Counted from the first letter of the stretch, positions 35,358 through 43,974 are shown. The stretch: 64,000 nucleotides of DNA from JAMIFN01 sp964544605 (GCA_964544605.1 CAZJBX010000007.1:1-64000); one strand, 5' to 3'. Notes: generated by a model from the letters alone, not told the origin. Program-made: numbers and translations.

Positions 35358-35996
35358 TCAAAGCAAAGGCACGCCCGTTTTCGCCTGCACCTGCTCCCGC
35401 GTCACATCGGGGGCCAGCTCCACCAGCTTCAACCCTGCGGGGGTGATGTCCATCACGGCCAAATCGGTGATGATGCGGTGCACCACGCCCACGCCCGTTA
35501 AGGGCAGGGTGCATTCGGGCAGAATTTTCAAGTCTTCTGTGCCGTCTTTTTTGCGTGCCACATGCTCCATCAGCACAATCACGCGGGGCACGCCCGCCAC
35601 CAAATCCATGGCCCCGCCCATGCCTTTGACCATCTTGCCCGGAATCATCCAGTTGGCCAAATCGCCCTTGGCGCTCACCTGCATGGCACCCAAAATGGCG
35701 AGGTTGATTTTGCCGCCACGAATCATGGCAAAGCTGTCGTGGCTGCCAAAAATGGACGAACCTGCCAGCGTCGTCACCGTTTGCTTGCCTGCGTTAATCA
35801 AGTCGGCATCGACTTGCTCCTCAGTCGGGAAGGGGCCAATCCCCAGCAAACCGTTCTCGCTTTGCAGCCACACCTCCATGCCCTCGGGCACATAGTTGGC
35901 CACTTGGGTGGGGATGCCAATGCCCAAATTCACATAAAAACCGTCTTGCAATTCTTGCGCCGCACGGGCGGCCATTTCTGCTTGTGTCCAGGCCAT
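35358..35996 (-). CDS. 3-oxoacid CoA-transferase, subunit B
   Basis: 212 residues. Catalytic subunit of the succinyl-CoA:3-oxoacid CoA-transferase type (SCOT/ScoB). Family markers: FYVNLGIGIPTQVANYVPEG, the catalytic Glu in SENGLLGIGPFP, IRGGKINLAILGAMQV, and GAMDLVAGVPRVIVLMEH. It moves CoA between succinyl-CoA and acetoacetate (or a related oxoacid), feeding ketone bodies or degradation products into acetyl-CoA; PcaJ-type adipate enzymes are close relatives and cannot be excluded. It starts 2 bases after the end of subunit A. Confidence 0.9.
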   Translation of the reverse strand: MAWTQAEMAARAAQELQDGFYVNLGIGIPTQVANYVPEGMEVWLQSENGLLGIGPFPTEEQVDADLINAGKQTVTTLAGSSIFGSHDSFAMIRGGKINLAILGAMQVSAKGDLANWMIPGKMVKGMGGAMDLVAGVPRVIVLMEHVARKKDGTEDLKILPECTLPLTGVGVVHRIITDLAVMDITPAGLKLVELAPDVTREQVQAKTGVPLL

Positions 35997-35998
35997 GT

Positions 35999-36694
35999 TC
36001 AGCTCCTCAGCGTGCGTTTTTCAATCATTTTGGAAGGCGCGGGGTTGTGCACAATGCGGTGCACATAAATGCCTGGCAAATGCACATCATCGGGCGCAAT
36101 CGTGCCGTTTTCCACAATTTCTTCGACCTCGACCACGCAAGCTTTACCTGCCATGGCCACGGCAGGGTTGAAGTTGCGGGCTGTTAGTCGAAAGCGCAAA
36201 TTGCCGCTTTTATCGGCTTGGTAGGCTTTGACCAAAGCCAAATCGGGTTGCAAGGCACGCTCCATGACGAAAGTCTTGCCGTCGAACTCACGCGTCTCTT
36301 TGCCCTCGGCCACCACCGTGCCCACACCCGTTTGCGTGTAGAAGGCGGGAATGCCCGCGCCGCCAGCGCGCAGCTTTTCAGCCAAAGTGCCTTGTGGTGT
36401 GAATTCCAGCTCCAGTTCGCCGGCCAAAAACTGGCGCTCGAACTCTTTGTTCTCGCCCACATAGCTGGAAATCATTTTCTTAATCTGGCGCGTCGTCAGC
36501 AGCTTGCCCAAGCCCACATCGTCAATGCCGCAATTGTTGGAAATCACGGTAAAGCCCGTTTTGCCCGTGGCTTGCAAGGCATCAATCAGCAGCTCAGGAA
36601 TGCCGCAAATGCCAAAACCGCCAGAGGCGATCATCATGTTGTCGTGCACCAAGCCCTCTAAAGCGGCCTCGGCGCTGGGGTAGATTTTGTTCAT
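35999..36694 (-). CDS. 3-oxoacid CoA-transferase, subunit A
   Basis: 231 residues. ScoA-type subunit, forming a heterodimer pair with the B subunit. Visible: MIASGGFGICGIPELLIDAL, TVISNNCGIDDVGLGKLL, QMKK-like IKKMISSYVGENKEFERQF, LELEFTPQGTLAEKLRAGG and the GTVVAEGKETREFDGKTFV block. The pair is flanked on both sides by repeat islands, and no thiolase or dehydrogenase gene is nearby. A possible link to PHB breakdown with the phaC of this window is inference only. Confidence 0.9.
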   Translation of the reverse strand: MNKIYPSAEAALEGLVHDNMMIASGGFGICGIPELLIDALQATGKTGFTVISNNCGIDDVGLGKLLTTRQIKKMISSYVGENKEFERQFLAGELELEFTPQGTLAEKLRAGGAGIPAFYTQTGVGTVVAEGKETREFDGKTFVMERALQPDLALVKAYQADKSGNLRFRLTARNFNPAVAMAGKACVVEVEEIVENGTIAPDDVHLPGIYVHRIVHNPAPSKMIEKRTLRS

Positions 36695-36782
36695 ACAGAC
36701 CTTTGCATTGTTTTAAAAGTATTGCAGCGCAGCATTTTAGACCCAAGTCGGTGGGCTGCTGCACTCCCACGCGGTGAACTGA

Positions 36783-36933
36783 CCACCCCGCCCTAACGGG
36801 CACCCCTCCGAGGGAGGGGAATTGGGGTGCTTGGTATTTGCAGAGTGAAATTCCCCTCCTTTGGAGGGGTGGCAGGCGCAGCCTGACGGGGTGGTGGCAA
36901 GGGCGAGGCGGGCACGGCACGCCGTGCCCCTAC
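36783..36933. repeat. Repeat island 3 between CoA-transferase and csu operon
   Basis: Family B element inverted (36783-36823, GCCC-TAAC-GGGC hairpin), family A element (36849-36895, CAGGC-GCA-GCCTG hairpin) and a family C palindrome (36910-36933; GGGCACGG/CCGTGCCC core, followed by CTAC). The last ends 4 bases past the stop of the tip-adhesin gene and could act as its transcript end. Bases 36695-36782 hold the upstream region of the CoA-transferase. Confidence 0.82.
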
Positions 36934-36936
36934 AAA

Positions 36937-37998
36937 TCAGTAATGCACCGTGACTGTCACGGTGTCTTCATAGTCACCGGGGGCATAGTTGGTGTTGGCA
37001 ACGGTGGCGTAGATTTTGTGTGTGACTTCATAGCCTGAGCCTGTGCCGCCCACGCCATTGCCTGTATTGCTGGCGCTGACACCCGCATTGCCCCACACTG
37101 CGCCGCTCATGCCAGTGGCTTGGCGCAGTTGGTAGGGCACAGTTTGACTGGGGTCGCCCGCTTTCTTCATGAGGCCAGCGCCTGTTGTGTTGCTGTTGCT
37201 GGGTGTGAGGGCAATGTTATACGGCGTGGTGTTGGTGCATTGCACCTTGAGGTCGGTGGATTGAGCCAGGTTGCTGCTTTGGCCGCCTAAGTGGCTGCCA
37301 AAGTTGATGTCGTTTGGCTTGCCATTGATGCGGCATTCAGGATTGACGGTAGCTCGGACATAAAGGGCAAATGTACCGCTATCTATATATGCGCCGTTGT
37401 TGCACTGGTCATTGGGGCTTGCGCTATTGGTACTACGCCATTCTGTGTGGTTACCAGTGAAGTCTGTGGCGTAGTTGCCAGGCGGTATGGTTCGAATATC
37501 AGAGCTGCCAATGGTTGGCTGTATTTTCATGAAGTAATCGAAGGTTTTTGTCTGCCAACTGGTGGAAAAGCCAGTGAATGTGTGTTTGAAAGGGACACCA
37601 GGGTTGTTCGTCCCCCAAAAATCGCTATAGGCTGAATTTTTGTAAATTTGAAAGCCTAAGAAATTAGTAGCCCCAGCCTTCATCAATCGGGGGCCGTATA
37701 AGTTGCCGCTATGCGGTGAGCCAGCACCTGCTGATCCAGTACCCGTACCGATTTTCAAGCAAACACTACCAGCATTCCCAATGACTCCGCCTGGCCCTTT
37801 GTGGCAGCGCACGCTGGAACCAGCACTGGCCGTTTTCAGCTCGTTATCCAGCACATTCACTACGCCAAAATTGATGGTGGGTGCACTTAGTACCTCGCAC
37901 TCTACAGTGAGGTAAGCCCAACTCGGCATAGCCCAGCCCATCAAGCCCAGCAGGGCAGCAGTTTTTAAAGCATATTGGGGGGTGATGTTCAGCGGCAT
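36937..37998 (-). CDS. Csu-type tip adhesin with two spore-coat-U domains
   Basis: 353 residues. Signal peptide to about residue 28 (LLGLMGWAMPSWA), then two spore-coat protein U (SCPU, PF05229) domains: one at about 30-190 (LTVECEVLSAPTINFGVVNV) and one at about 210-353 (ECRINGKPNDINFGSHLGGQ, ending in the donor-like YEDTVTVTVHY). Twin-domain layout with a long variable first domain matches CsuE, the tip adhesin that binds hydrophobic surfaces in Acinetobacter. It is the last gene of the operon, overlapping the usher by 10 bases. Part of the first domain is lower in GC than its surroundings. Confidence 0.85.
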   Translation of the reverse strand: MPLNITPQYALKTAALLGLMGWAMPSWAYLTVECEVLSAPTINFGVVNVLDNELKTASAGSSVRCHKGPGGVIGNAGSVCLKIGTGTGSAGAGSPHSGNLYGPRLMKAGATNFLGFQIYKNSAYSDFWGTNNPGVPFKHTFTGFSTSWQTKTFDYFMKIQPTIGSSDIRTIPPGNYATDFTGNHTEWRSTNSASPNDQCNNGAYIDSGTFALYVRATVNPECRINGKPNDINFGSHLGGQSSNLAQSTDLKVQCTNTTPYNIALTPSNSNTTGAGLMKKAGDPSQTVPYQLRQATGMSGAVWGNAGVSASNTGNGVGGTGSGYEVTHKIYATVANTNYAPGDYEDTVTVTVHY

Positions 37999-40457
37999 GT
38001 GACTGCTCCAAAATCTTCTACAAATTCATTGGCTTTGTTGCCTGCCAAGTTCAGGCCAAAGCGGCATTCTTGGGTTTGGCCATTGGCCTCGTTGATATAG
38101 CGCACGGTGTAGTTGTGCTGGCCTTTTTGTGCGGTTTTAGCGGCGGTTTCGGCATAGACCTGGCCGTCAAAGCCGACGACGGTGAAGGCTTGGCCCGCTG
38201 CGTCAATGAGGCTGGCTCCCATAGGCAGGTCTTGGCCTTGGGCGTTTTGCAGGCGGGCCGTCCAAGCGTGGAAGCTGTGGATGTCAAAGCTGGCTGTCAC
38301 GCCTGCTTTTTCATAGGGCACGACGCTGCGGATGTTGTTTTCCACGCGTTGGTTGGGCGGCAGTTTGTTGCTGTCGATTTGGATGCGGTTGCCGACATAG
38401 GCGCTGAGGCCGGGTACCAAAACTTTGCCGTTTTTGTCGGTGTAGCCGACGATTTGGTTGTTGACCATGACGGGGACATCGGCCACGCCACTGGTTTCAA
38501 CCACGGCAAAGCTGTCATAGACGGTACGAGAGGCGGCGGCTTTGCCCGCCATCATGCTGAGGCCGCCGCGCCAGTCGGCTTGCCAACTGTTTTGACCGTG
38601 GGGGCGTTGGCGCGCTTGTACGCTGCCTTCGCCGAATTGGTTGATGTGTTGCACGCCGGCTGTGAGGGATTGGTCTTGGTGGCGGTGGTCGTCTTGGTAG
38701 CCGAGGTTCCAGCCCCAGTCGCCAATTTGGCTGACATTGCGGCGCAGTTGGGTGCTGATGCCGTCAAGCCCGTTGTTGTGGGTGTAGTAGTTGTCGCTTT
38801 GGATGTTGCCGTCAAGCTGCACATTGACGCCAATGCTGGCGTTGCGCTGGCGGCTGTCTTTTTGGTTGTAGTTGGCGCTGGCGACAAGGTGGACGCGGGG
38901 GCTGATTTGGCGGTTCCAGCCGAGGGACCAGATGTCGTCCTCATCGTTGCCGCTGCGCGACCAGACGCGGCCCAAGCTGAGGTAGCCCCAGTCGTTGAGG
39001 CTGAGGCTGCCGTTGAGGTAGGCTTGGCGGCGCTGTTTGGGCTGGCTGTCAAAGGGTTTGTCGCTGAGGCTGTGGCCAAAGCTGGCGAAGTAGGGGCTGT
39101 CTTTGCTAAAACCTGCGGAGAGCGTCCAGCGGCTGCCTTGTTGCTGGGCAAAGAGGCGGTATTGGTGGCCAGTTTTGCCGTGCAGTTTGCTGTAGCTGGC
39201 TTGGCCGCCAAAGCGAGAGGGGAAGGCGGCGGCGGCGCGGAAGCCATAGCCGGCTTGGCGGTAGCCTTTTTTGCCTTCGCTGTGCACTTGTAGGGTGAGG
39301 TTGTCGCTCACGCCTTGGCGGATGTTGCCGCTGTAGGCGAGGTCTTTGTCGTAGCTGCCGCTGCCTTCATTGCTGCGGCGCAGTTTGCCCGCCTCAAGCG
39401 ACCATTCGGCCAGGCCCGGGGCGAGCAGTTCGGTGCTGTCGTAAAGCGGCACTTCAACCACGGTTTGGCGGCCCAGTGCATCGCGGGTGATGATTTGCGC
39501 ATTGCCTGAGCGCGAGACGGTGGGCGGCAGGGTCAGCTCATAGGGGCCAGCGGCGACATCTTGGCTGTATTGCTTGATGCCGTTGATGTAGAGATCGACC
39601 ACGCCAGGCATTTCTGTGCTGTTGTGCAGCAGGGTTTGCGGCAGTTTTTGGTACCAAGGGCGGGTGTTGAAGCTGCTGCTGATTTGCACGCCGCCCAAGC
39701 GGCTGCCGTTGCTGCCGCCGAGCTGGCTGGTGAAGGTGTCGCCCACGGTCAGGCTCACGCCTTGCTCGGGCCAGACGCTGCGCCAGAAGGTGTCGAGGCG
39801 CTGGTGGCTGGTTTTGCCATCTTGCAGGCTTTGCACATGGTTGCTTTCAAGATAGCCCAAGGGCGTGCCCAAGCGCCATTGTGTGTAAGCGCCACGGCGG
39901 GTGCTGGTGTCGCTGCTGCCAGAGGCGCTGAGGTCGTAGTTGAGCACCATCGAGTAGCCAGGGCGGGTGAGTTCAGGTGCTTCAGAATCAGGGCGTACCG
40001 CCAGTTCGGTGGTGGGCAAATCAAGGCGGCTGAGCGGCGCTTGCAGGCCCAAAAGCTGCTGGCGGGCAATAAAACTGCTGCTGACCAAGGCAGGGCAGGA
40101 TTTGATGGCGAAATAGCCTGGTGGCAAGCCCGCTACGGCGCGGTCGACCTCGGAGGCGTGGCATTCGTGGTCTTCAAGGCTGATGCCAATACCGCGCAAG
40201 GTGCTGGCATTGGCATAGACGGTATCGCCCTTGGCGTAAAAGCCCATGGCATCAGCAATGTGGGTGCCGTTCAAGCGCACATGGGGGTAGATGGGGATGG
40301 CCTGCTCGGTATTGATGCTGGGTATTTGCCCGCCCGCGCTGACAATGGGCGGGGGCAGTTGCGCCCATGCGCTGTGGCTGATGAGGGCCAAGGCCGCCGC
40401 CACAGGCAGCAAAGCAAAGGAGGCTGAGGCGGAGGGGCGGTGGCGGGGCAGGCTCAT
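37989..40457 (-). CDS. Csu-type outer-membrane usher
   Basis: 822 residues. Fimbrial usher that threads pilin subunits through the outer membrane. Signal peptide, N-terminal periplasmic domain (PIYPHVRLNGTHIADAMGFY), beta-barrel region with the repeated YSG and gly/aromatic strands (about 200-650), plug-like segment, and C-terminal domains with YEKAGVTASFDIHSFHAWTA and a final ECRFGLNLA. It matches the PapC/CsuD family (PF00577) in length and order. Overlaps the adhesin gene (10 bases) and follows the chaperone by 52 bases. Confidence 0.9.
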   Translation of the reverse strand: MSLPRHRPSASASFALLPVAAALALISHSAWAQLPPPIVSAGGQIPSINTEQAIPIYPHVRLNGTHIADAMGFYAKGDTVYANASTLRGIGISLEDHECHASEVDRAVAGLPPGYFAIKSCPALVSSSFIARQQLLGLQAPLSRLDLPTTELAVRPDSEAPELTRPGYSMVLNYDLSASGSSDTSTRRGAYTQWRLGTPLGYLESNHVQSLQDGKTSHQRLDTFWRSVWPEQGVSLTVGDTFTSQLGGSNGSRLGGVQISSSFNTRPWYQKLPQTLLHNSTEMPGVVDLYINGIKQYSQDVAAGPYELTLPPTVSRSGNAQIITRDALGRQTVVEVPLYDSTELLAPGLAEWSLEAGKLRRSNEGSGSYDKDLAYSGNIRQGVSDNLTLQVHSEGKKGYRQAGYGFRAAAAFPSRFGGQASYSKLHGKTGHQYRLFAQQQGSRWTLSAGFSKDSPYFASFGHSLSDKPFDSQPKQRRQAYLNGSLSLNDWGYLSLGRVWSRSGNDEDDIWSLGWNRQISPRVHLVASANYNQKDSRQRNASIGVNVQLDGNIQSDNYYTHNNGLDGISTQLRRNVSQIGDWGWNLGYQDDHRHQDQSLTAGVQHINQFGEGSVQARQRPHGQNSWQADWRGGLSMMAGKAAASRTVYDSFAVVETSGVADVPVMVNNQIVGYTDKNGKVLVPGLSAYVGNRIQIDSNKLPPNQRVENNIRSVVPYEKAGVTASFDIHSFHAWTARLQNAQGQDLPMGASLIDAAGQAFTVVGFDGQVYAETAAKTAQKGQHNYTVRYINEANGQTQECRFGLNLAGNKANEFVEDFGAVTCR

Positions 40458-40509
40458 GTTCGGTGTCTTGATATACGGGGCAGTGTGTGGGGCGGCGCAG
40501 GCGTGGGGT

Positions 40510-41304
40510 TTAAGGCGCTACGGCAATGGCGATGTCTTGCTTGTGGGTGTTGATTTGCGCTTTAAGCTGGCTGCCTGCGGCCTGCAAACGAGAGAGCGGG
40601 ATGTTGAATTCGCGCTCAAGCGTGTAGCCCGGCAGCACATAGCCCGTTAAGCCTTGGCTCAGTTGCTCAACTTCTTGGCCTTTTTGCTCCAGCCAAATGC
40701 GGCCCACTTGGGCGCGGGTGTTGCTGGGGTTATGAATGCGCACGCGGGTTTTTTTGCCCACGGCCTCCCATTGCCACTGCAACTTCACTTCAGGGAAGTT
40801 CTCGGCATTGACGAAAACGGGCATATTGTGGCGCACCAGCAAAGACAGGCCGCGTTGGGGCGTGGCGACAGGGCTGGGCAGCTCATCTACGAACAGGCGG
40901 TAATGCTGCTCGCCTTGCTCGGGCTTGAGTTGGGGGCGCATGATGCGCACCTCTTGGCTGCTATTGGGGGCCAAATGCATGATGGGGGGGCTGATGAGCA
41001 GCTCATTGGTGCTGTGCAGCACAAATTCATCGTTCTCGGCCTGCGTCCATTTGTAGAGGCGCACTTGCACACTCATGGGCGTTTTGCTGGTGTTGCTGAC
41101 GGCGACGGTGGTGGAGCGGTCTTGTTTGTCCATCACCACATAAACGGGGCTAACCTGTAGGCCCAAGGCAAGGGCGGGGCCGCTGAGTAAGCTGAAAAAT
41201 GCAGCAACAAGCAGCAGCGCCATCAAGCCGAACAAAGGCCGCTGGGCGGGGCGGGCAGGGCGCAGGCGCTGGGCGGATGGAGAGGGCAGAGCAAAAACAA
41301 ACAT
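40510..41304 (-). CDS. Csu-type periplasmic pilus chaperone
   Basis: 264 residues. Signal/membrane segment within the first 48 residues (FGLMALLLVAAFFSLLSGPALA), then two immunoglobulin-like domains: LQVSPVYVVMDKQDRSTTVAVSN, IMRPQLKPEQGEQHYRLFVD and LRVRIHNPSNTRAQVG-like strands near 190. It matches the PapD/CsuC type (PF00345), which caps and donates a strand to pilin subunits. ATG 41304 is chosen because the signal follows; the long reading to 41439 covers the hairpin-rich gap. No strong ribosome site is visible. A longer than usual signal region (about 48) makes the start uncertain. Confidence 0.85.
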   Translation of the reverse strand: MFVFALPSPSAQRLRPARPAQRPLFGLMALLLVAAFFSLLSGPALALGLQVSPVYVVMDKQDRSTTVAVSNTSKTPMSVQVRLYKWTQAENDEFVLHSTNELLISPPIMHLAPNSSQEVRIMRPQLKPEQGEQHYRLFVDELPSPVATPQRGLSLLVRHNMPVFVNAENFPEVKLQWQWEAVGKKTRVRIHNPSNTRAQVGRIWLEQKGQEVEQLSQGLTGYVLPGYTLEREFNIPLSRLQAAGSQLKAQINTHKQDIAIAVAP

Positions 41305-41384
41305 AAGGGCTGTGCAAAAGCGGGCTGGTGTGAAAGTGGAAAAACAAAATTGGAGGGCAAAGCCTGTGGCCCAAAACACATCTA

Positions 41385-41482
41385 GGCAGCCAAGCTGCCC
41401 AGATGCTGAAGCTGTGCGCTGCGCCCCCACTTGGCCCAAGCAGGGGCTGGGCCTGGGGTGCAGCCTTGCTAAGCTGGCTTAG
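41385..41482 (-). other. Stem-loops between pilin and chaperone genes
   Basis: In the 174-base gap after the pilin stop, three inverted repeats lie in line: CTAAGC-TG-GCTTAG (41469-41482, covering the stop codon), GGCCCAAGC...GCTGGGCC (41433-41453) and GGCAGC-CAA-GCTGCC (41385-41399). None is followed by a T-run, so they are less likely terminators than 3'-end stabilisers that let pilin be made in excess over chaperone and usher. Confidence 0.5.
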
Positions 41483-42030
41483 TAAGTCAGGGTAGCGGTC
41501 ACAGTGTCTTCGTAGTCGCCAGCAGGCTGGTTGATGGCGCCAGCGCCACGCACCAAAGCGGTGACGGGCAGCTTGACCGCGTCAGCAGTAGCCAGACCGT
41601 TACCGTTGCGGGCCACGGTGTTGGTGCCGACTACATTGCCCCAAGCAGCAGTGTTGGCGGGGGCGTTGCCTGCAGTAGGTTGCATCAGTTCGTAAGCAAC
41701 TGTGCCGCCAGCGTCGCCAGCCATGATGCCAGCGCCAGCCGCGTTGTTATTGGTGGGAGTCAGGCCCACATTGAAGGGCAGGTCTTTGCTGCACTGCACA
41801 GCCAAGGTGGTACCACCGTTGTTGTTCGCTGATAGGTTGGGGTCAGCAGCTTGGGCAACATGGGTGCCGAAGTCGATGTCGCTGGTGGCGTTGCCTGTGA
41901 AGGCAGTGGCGTCACAAGTACCAGTCAGCTCGATTTTGACTGTGAATGTGTTGCTAGCCGTTGCAGCGTGAGCAGCAGAGAGGGCCAAGCCCAGAGTGAT
42001 GGCCGCAGCCAGTTTGGTCAGTTGTTTCAT
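41479..42030 (-). CDS. Csu-type major pilin, spore-coat-U domain
   Basis: 183 residues. Sec signal (MKQLTKLAAAITLGLALSAA, cleavage after AHA) and one SCPU domain: FTVKIELTGTCDATAFTGNA, SDIDFGTHVAQAA, TTLAVQCSKDLPFNVGLTPT, and C-terminal PAGDYEDTVTATLTY, the standard pilin ending. Two cysteines (TC..A and QCSK) would form the usual disulfide. Corresponds to CsuA/B, the stalk subunit. First gene of a four-gene operon: pilin, chaperone, usher, tip adhesin. Confidence 0.9.
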   Translation of the reverse strand: MKQLTKLAAAITLGLALSAAHAATASNTFTVKIELTGTCDATAFTGNATSDIDFGTHVAQAADPNLSANNNGGTTLAVQCSKDLPFNVGLTPTNNNAAGAGIMAGDAGGTVAYELMQPTAGNAPANTAAWGNVVGTNTVARNGNGLATADAVKLPVTALVRGAGAINQPAGDYEDTVTATLTY

Positions 42031-42384
42031 GAGAAATCCTTTGCGAAGAATTGTTAGAAAAATCCCCTTGCCGAAGGCTTGGTGGACGGAGGCATTCTAA
42101 GCAGGCGGTATGCCGATATAACTTTTTAATATTAAGTAGAAACCCGATGCAACACACTGTTGATAGGCTAAAAATAGGCGCTTGCTAGAGGGGAGAGGCG
42201 CAAAAGACGGGCAAGGCGAGTGAGGCATACAAATCGTCATTTTTGTGAAATTGTGCACATATTTTGTGCTGCGGGTGGTTCTTTAACCACCCCGTCAGGC
42301 TTCGCCTGTCGCCCCTCCACGGAGGGGAATTGGGGTTTATGGCTGTCTTTGAAGCGGGTATGCCTTTGCGCTGACAATAGCGGT
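42031..42384. other. Divergent promoter region of csu operon and dsbA-like gene
   Basis: 354 bases without a gene. The part next to the pilin (42031-42170) is AT-rich and likely carries the csu promoter, but I see no confident -35/-10 pair. A family A repeat, inverted, occupies 42285-42331 (CAGGC-TTC-GCCTG hairpin), so here the repeat sits upstream of genes on both sides, unlike its usual place at gene ends. Confidence 0.5.
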
Positions 42385-43005
42385 ATGAATAAACGACTGA
42401 TTTACATCATGGATCCCATGTGCTCTTGGTGCTGGGGCTTTGCGCCTGTGGCGGCGGTTTTGGCGGCCAAGGCGCAGCAGGCGGGTGTGGGCTTTGATGT
42501 GGTGCTGGGCGGTCTGCGCAGTGAGCAGCAGCCTGTGGATGCCGCAGCCAGGGCGCATTACCACGGTTATTGGCGCAGTGTGCAGGCGGCGACGGGGCAG
42601 GTGTTTGATTTTGAGCGCGGCCTGCCTGTGGGCATGTGTTACGACACCGAGCCAGCCAGTCGCGCCATTGCGACCGTGCGGCAGTGGCAGCCAGCGCGGG
42701 CTTTGGCGATGGCGGAGGCGGTGCAGGCGGCTTTTTACACCCAAGGGCAAGATACGACGGACGCGGCGGTTTTGCAGGCTTTGGCGCAAGAGCAGGGCAT
42801 GGCGGCGGCTGATTTTGCCGCTGCTTTTGCCAGCGATGCACTGCGCGCTGTGGTGCAGGCGGATGCGGCTTGGGCGCGCAGTGTGGGGGTATCGGGTTTC
42901 CCGAGTGTGTTGGCGGAACAAGAGGGGCGTTTGCATGGGGTGAGCAATGGCTGCCAAAGCCTAGAGCGCATCAAGGCCGTGCTGCAGGGCTTTTTTTCCC
43001 TTTAG
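42385..43005 (+). CDS. DsbA-family thioredoxin-fold protein
   Basis: 206 residues of the DSBA/FrnE oxidoreductase family. The active site is Cys13-Ser-Trp-Cys16 in MDPMCSWCWGF, then a helical insertion domain and the cis-Pro loop VSGFPSVLAEQ. There is no signal peptide, so it is predicted cytoplasmic, like FrnE. Substrates are unknown. ATG 42385 begins MNKRLIYIMDPMC as in the family; a longer reading from 42220 crosses the repeat element and is spurious. Convergent with an orphan gene whose stop is 8 bases away. Confidence 0.85.
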   Translation: MNKRLIYIMDPMCSWCWGFAPVAAVLAAKAQQAGVGFDVVLGGLRSEQQPVDAAARAHYHGYWRSVQAATGQVFDFERGLPVGMCYDTEPASRAIATVRQWQPARALAMAEAVQAAFYTQGQDTTDAAVLQALAQEQGMAAADFAAAFASDALRAVVQADAAWARSVGVSGFPSVLAEQEGRLHGVSNGCQSLERIKAVLQGFFSL

Positions 43006-43013
43006 CTTTACTA

Positions 43014-43877
43014 TCAGTTACTTTTGGTAACGCTTACAGTGTGTTCGTTCAATATGTTTTGTGTTGATTGAACGACACTTCTCCATTTGTTAATATGATT
43101 GATATGCAGGTGAGCCTTGGCATAACCTACTGCTTTTGGCCTTAGCGAGAAATACATGGAGCAAGTGCCAGACTGCGATCCTTTATGCTCGATAGGCTTG
43201 CATTCAATATAAACATCCACTTCACCTGATGGAATTCTATGGATGTAAATGTCTAAGGCTTGACTATGCTCGCGAGCAGGCCGATTGTTTTTCGGGTTGA
43301 GGCCCACTAGGGTGTAAGCCTCTAGGCCATCGTCTGCCTCCCGCTCTGGGTTGCGCTCGTATTGGTGAAGCCAAGGGTCTGGGTTGCTCTTGAATGTCTT
43401 AATGCGCCGCTTCCATGATTGGTGGGGTATTTCGTCTGAAGGGGAGCTGTAGTGAGGGCCAGACAGCGCAACCAGCTGGATACTGACTTGATGACCTTCC
43501 TCCCATGAGGTTTTATCTTTGGGCTCTTTTCTTCCAGGGCAAGACTTTTTGTCCAATTGGGCTCGAATGTTAATACTTTTGATTGAGTCGTGTTGCTGGC
43601 GCCTGGGTTTTAAAGATAAAAAATCAGGGAACTCGGCAGGTTTTTCAGGGGCGCCTGCATATATCGGCCCTGAGGCGCAATCGCTGTGTATGGCGACTTG
43701 AATGCCGCCTAAGTTGCCAATGATTGTGTGTGGGCCTATTTGGTCGTAAGTCCAGACTGCAATATAAGTGAAGAATGCAAAGCCGCCAAATGCTATGAGG
43801 CCAAGGATGGAAAGGAAGACTTTGAGCCAAGAGCCTGAAGTGGCTGCGGGTGCTGAGTGTTTACTTTCTGCTGTCAT
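43014..43877 (-). CDS. Membrane-anchored protein of unknown function
   Basis: 287 residues. One N-terminal membrane helix (about 19-40: VFLSILGLIAFGGFAFFTYI), then a large soluble domain that would face the periplasm. Nothing diagnostic in the middle; Cys residues occur at CASG, SCPG, ECKP and TCSM. The ending, CSMYFSLRPKAVGYAKAHLH followed by W..V......L, recalls the closing motif of some type VI secretion lipase-immunity proteins, but no such effector is nearby, so I do not assign it. Base composition is lower in GC than infB next door, which hints at acquisition. ATG 43877 is the only start giving this anchor. Confidence 0.6.
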   Translation of the reverse strand: MTAESKHSAPAATSGSWLKVFLSILGLIAFGGFAFFTYIAVWTYDQIGPHTIIGNLGGIQVAIHSDCASGPIYAGAPEKPAEFPDFLSLKPRRQQHDSIKSINIRAQLDKKSCPGRKEPKDKTSWEEGHQVSIQLVALSGPHYSSPSDEIPHQSWKRRIKTFKSNPDPWLHQYERNPEREADDGLEAYTLVGLNPKNNRPAREHSQALDIYIHRIPSGEVDVYIECKPIEHKGSQSGTCSMYFSLRPKAVGYAKAHLHINHINKWRSVVQSTQNILNEHTVSVTKSN

Positions 43878-43933
43878 ATGGGCTGTCAAAGACTGCGTTT
43901 TCGGGCAGGGGCAAGAAGGGGGTGGCAAGTAGA

Positions 43934-43959
43934 AAACCCGCCAATGGCGGGTTTCTTTT
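43934..43959 (-). terminator. Terminator after infB
   Basis: AAACCCGCC - AAT - GGCGGGTTT makes a perfect 9-bp stem, with a T-rich tail on both sides. It lies 16 bases past the infB stop and closes the rimP-nusA-infB operon. Confidence 0.85.
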
Positions 43960-43974
43960 GGGGCACAAGGGCGC

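Noticed and set aside
42220..42384. Upstream extension of the DsbA-like gene
   Set aside because: The extra 55 codons cross a family A repeat and have no resemblance to the family. The ATG at 42385 starts the known N-terminus.
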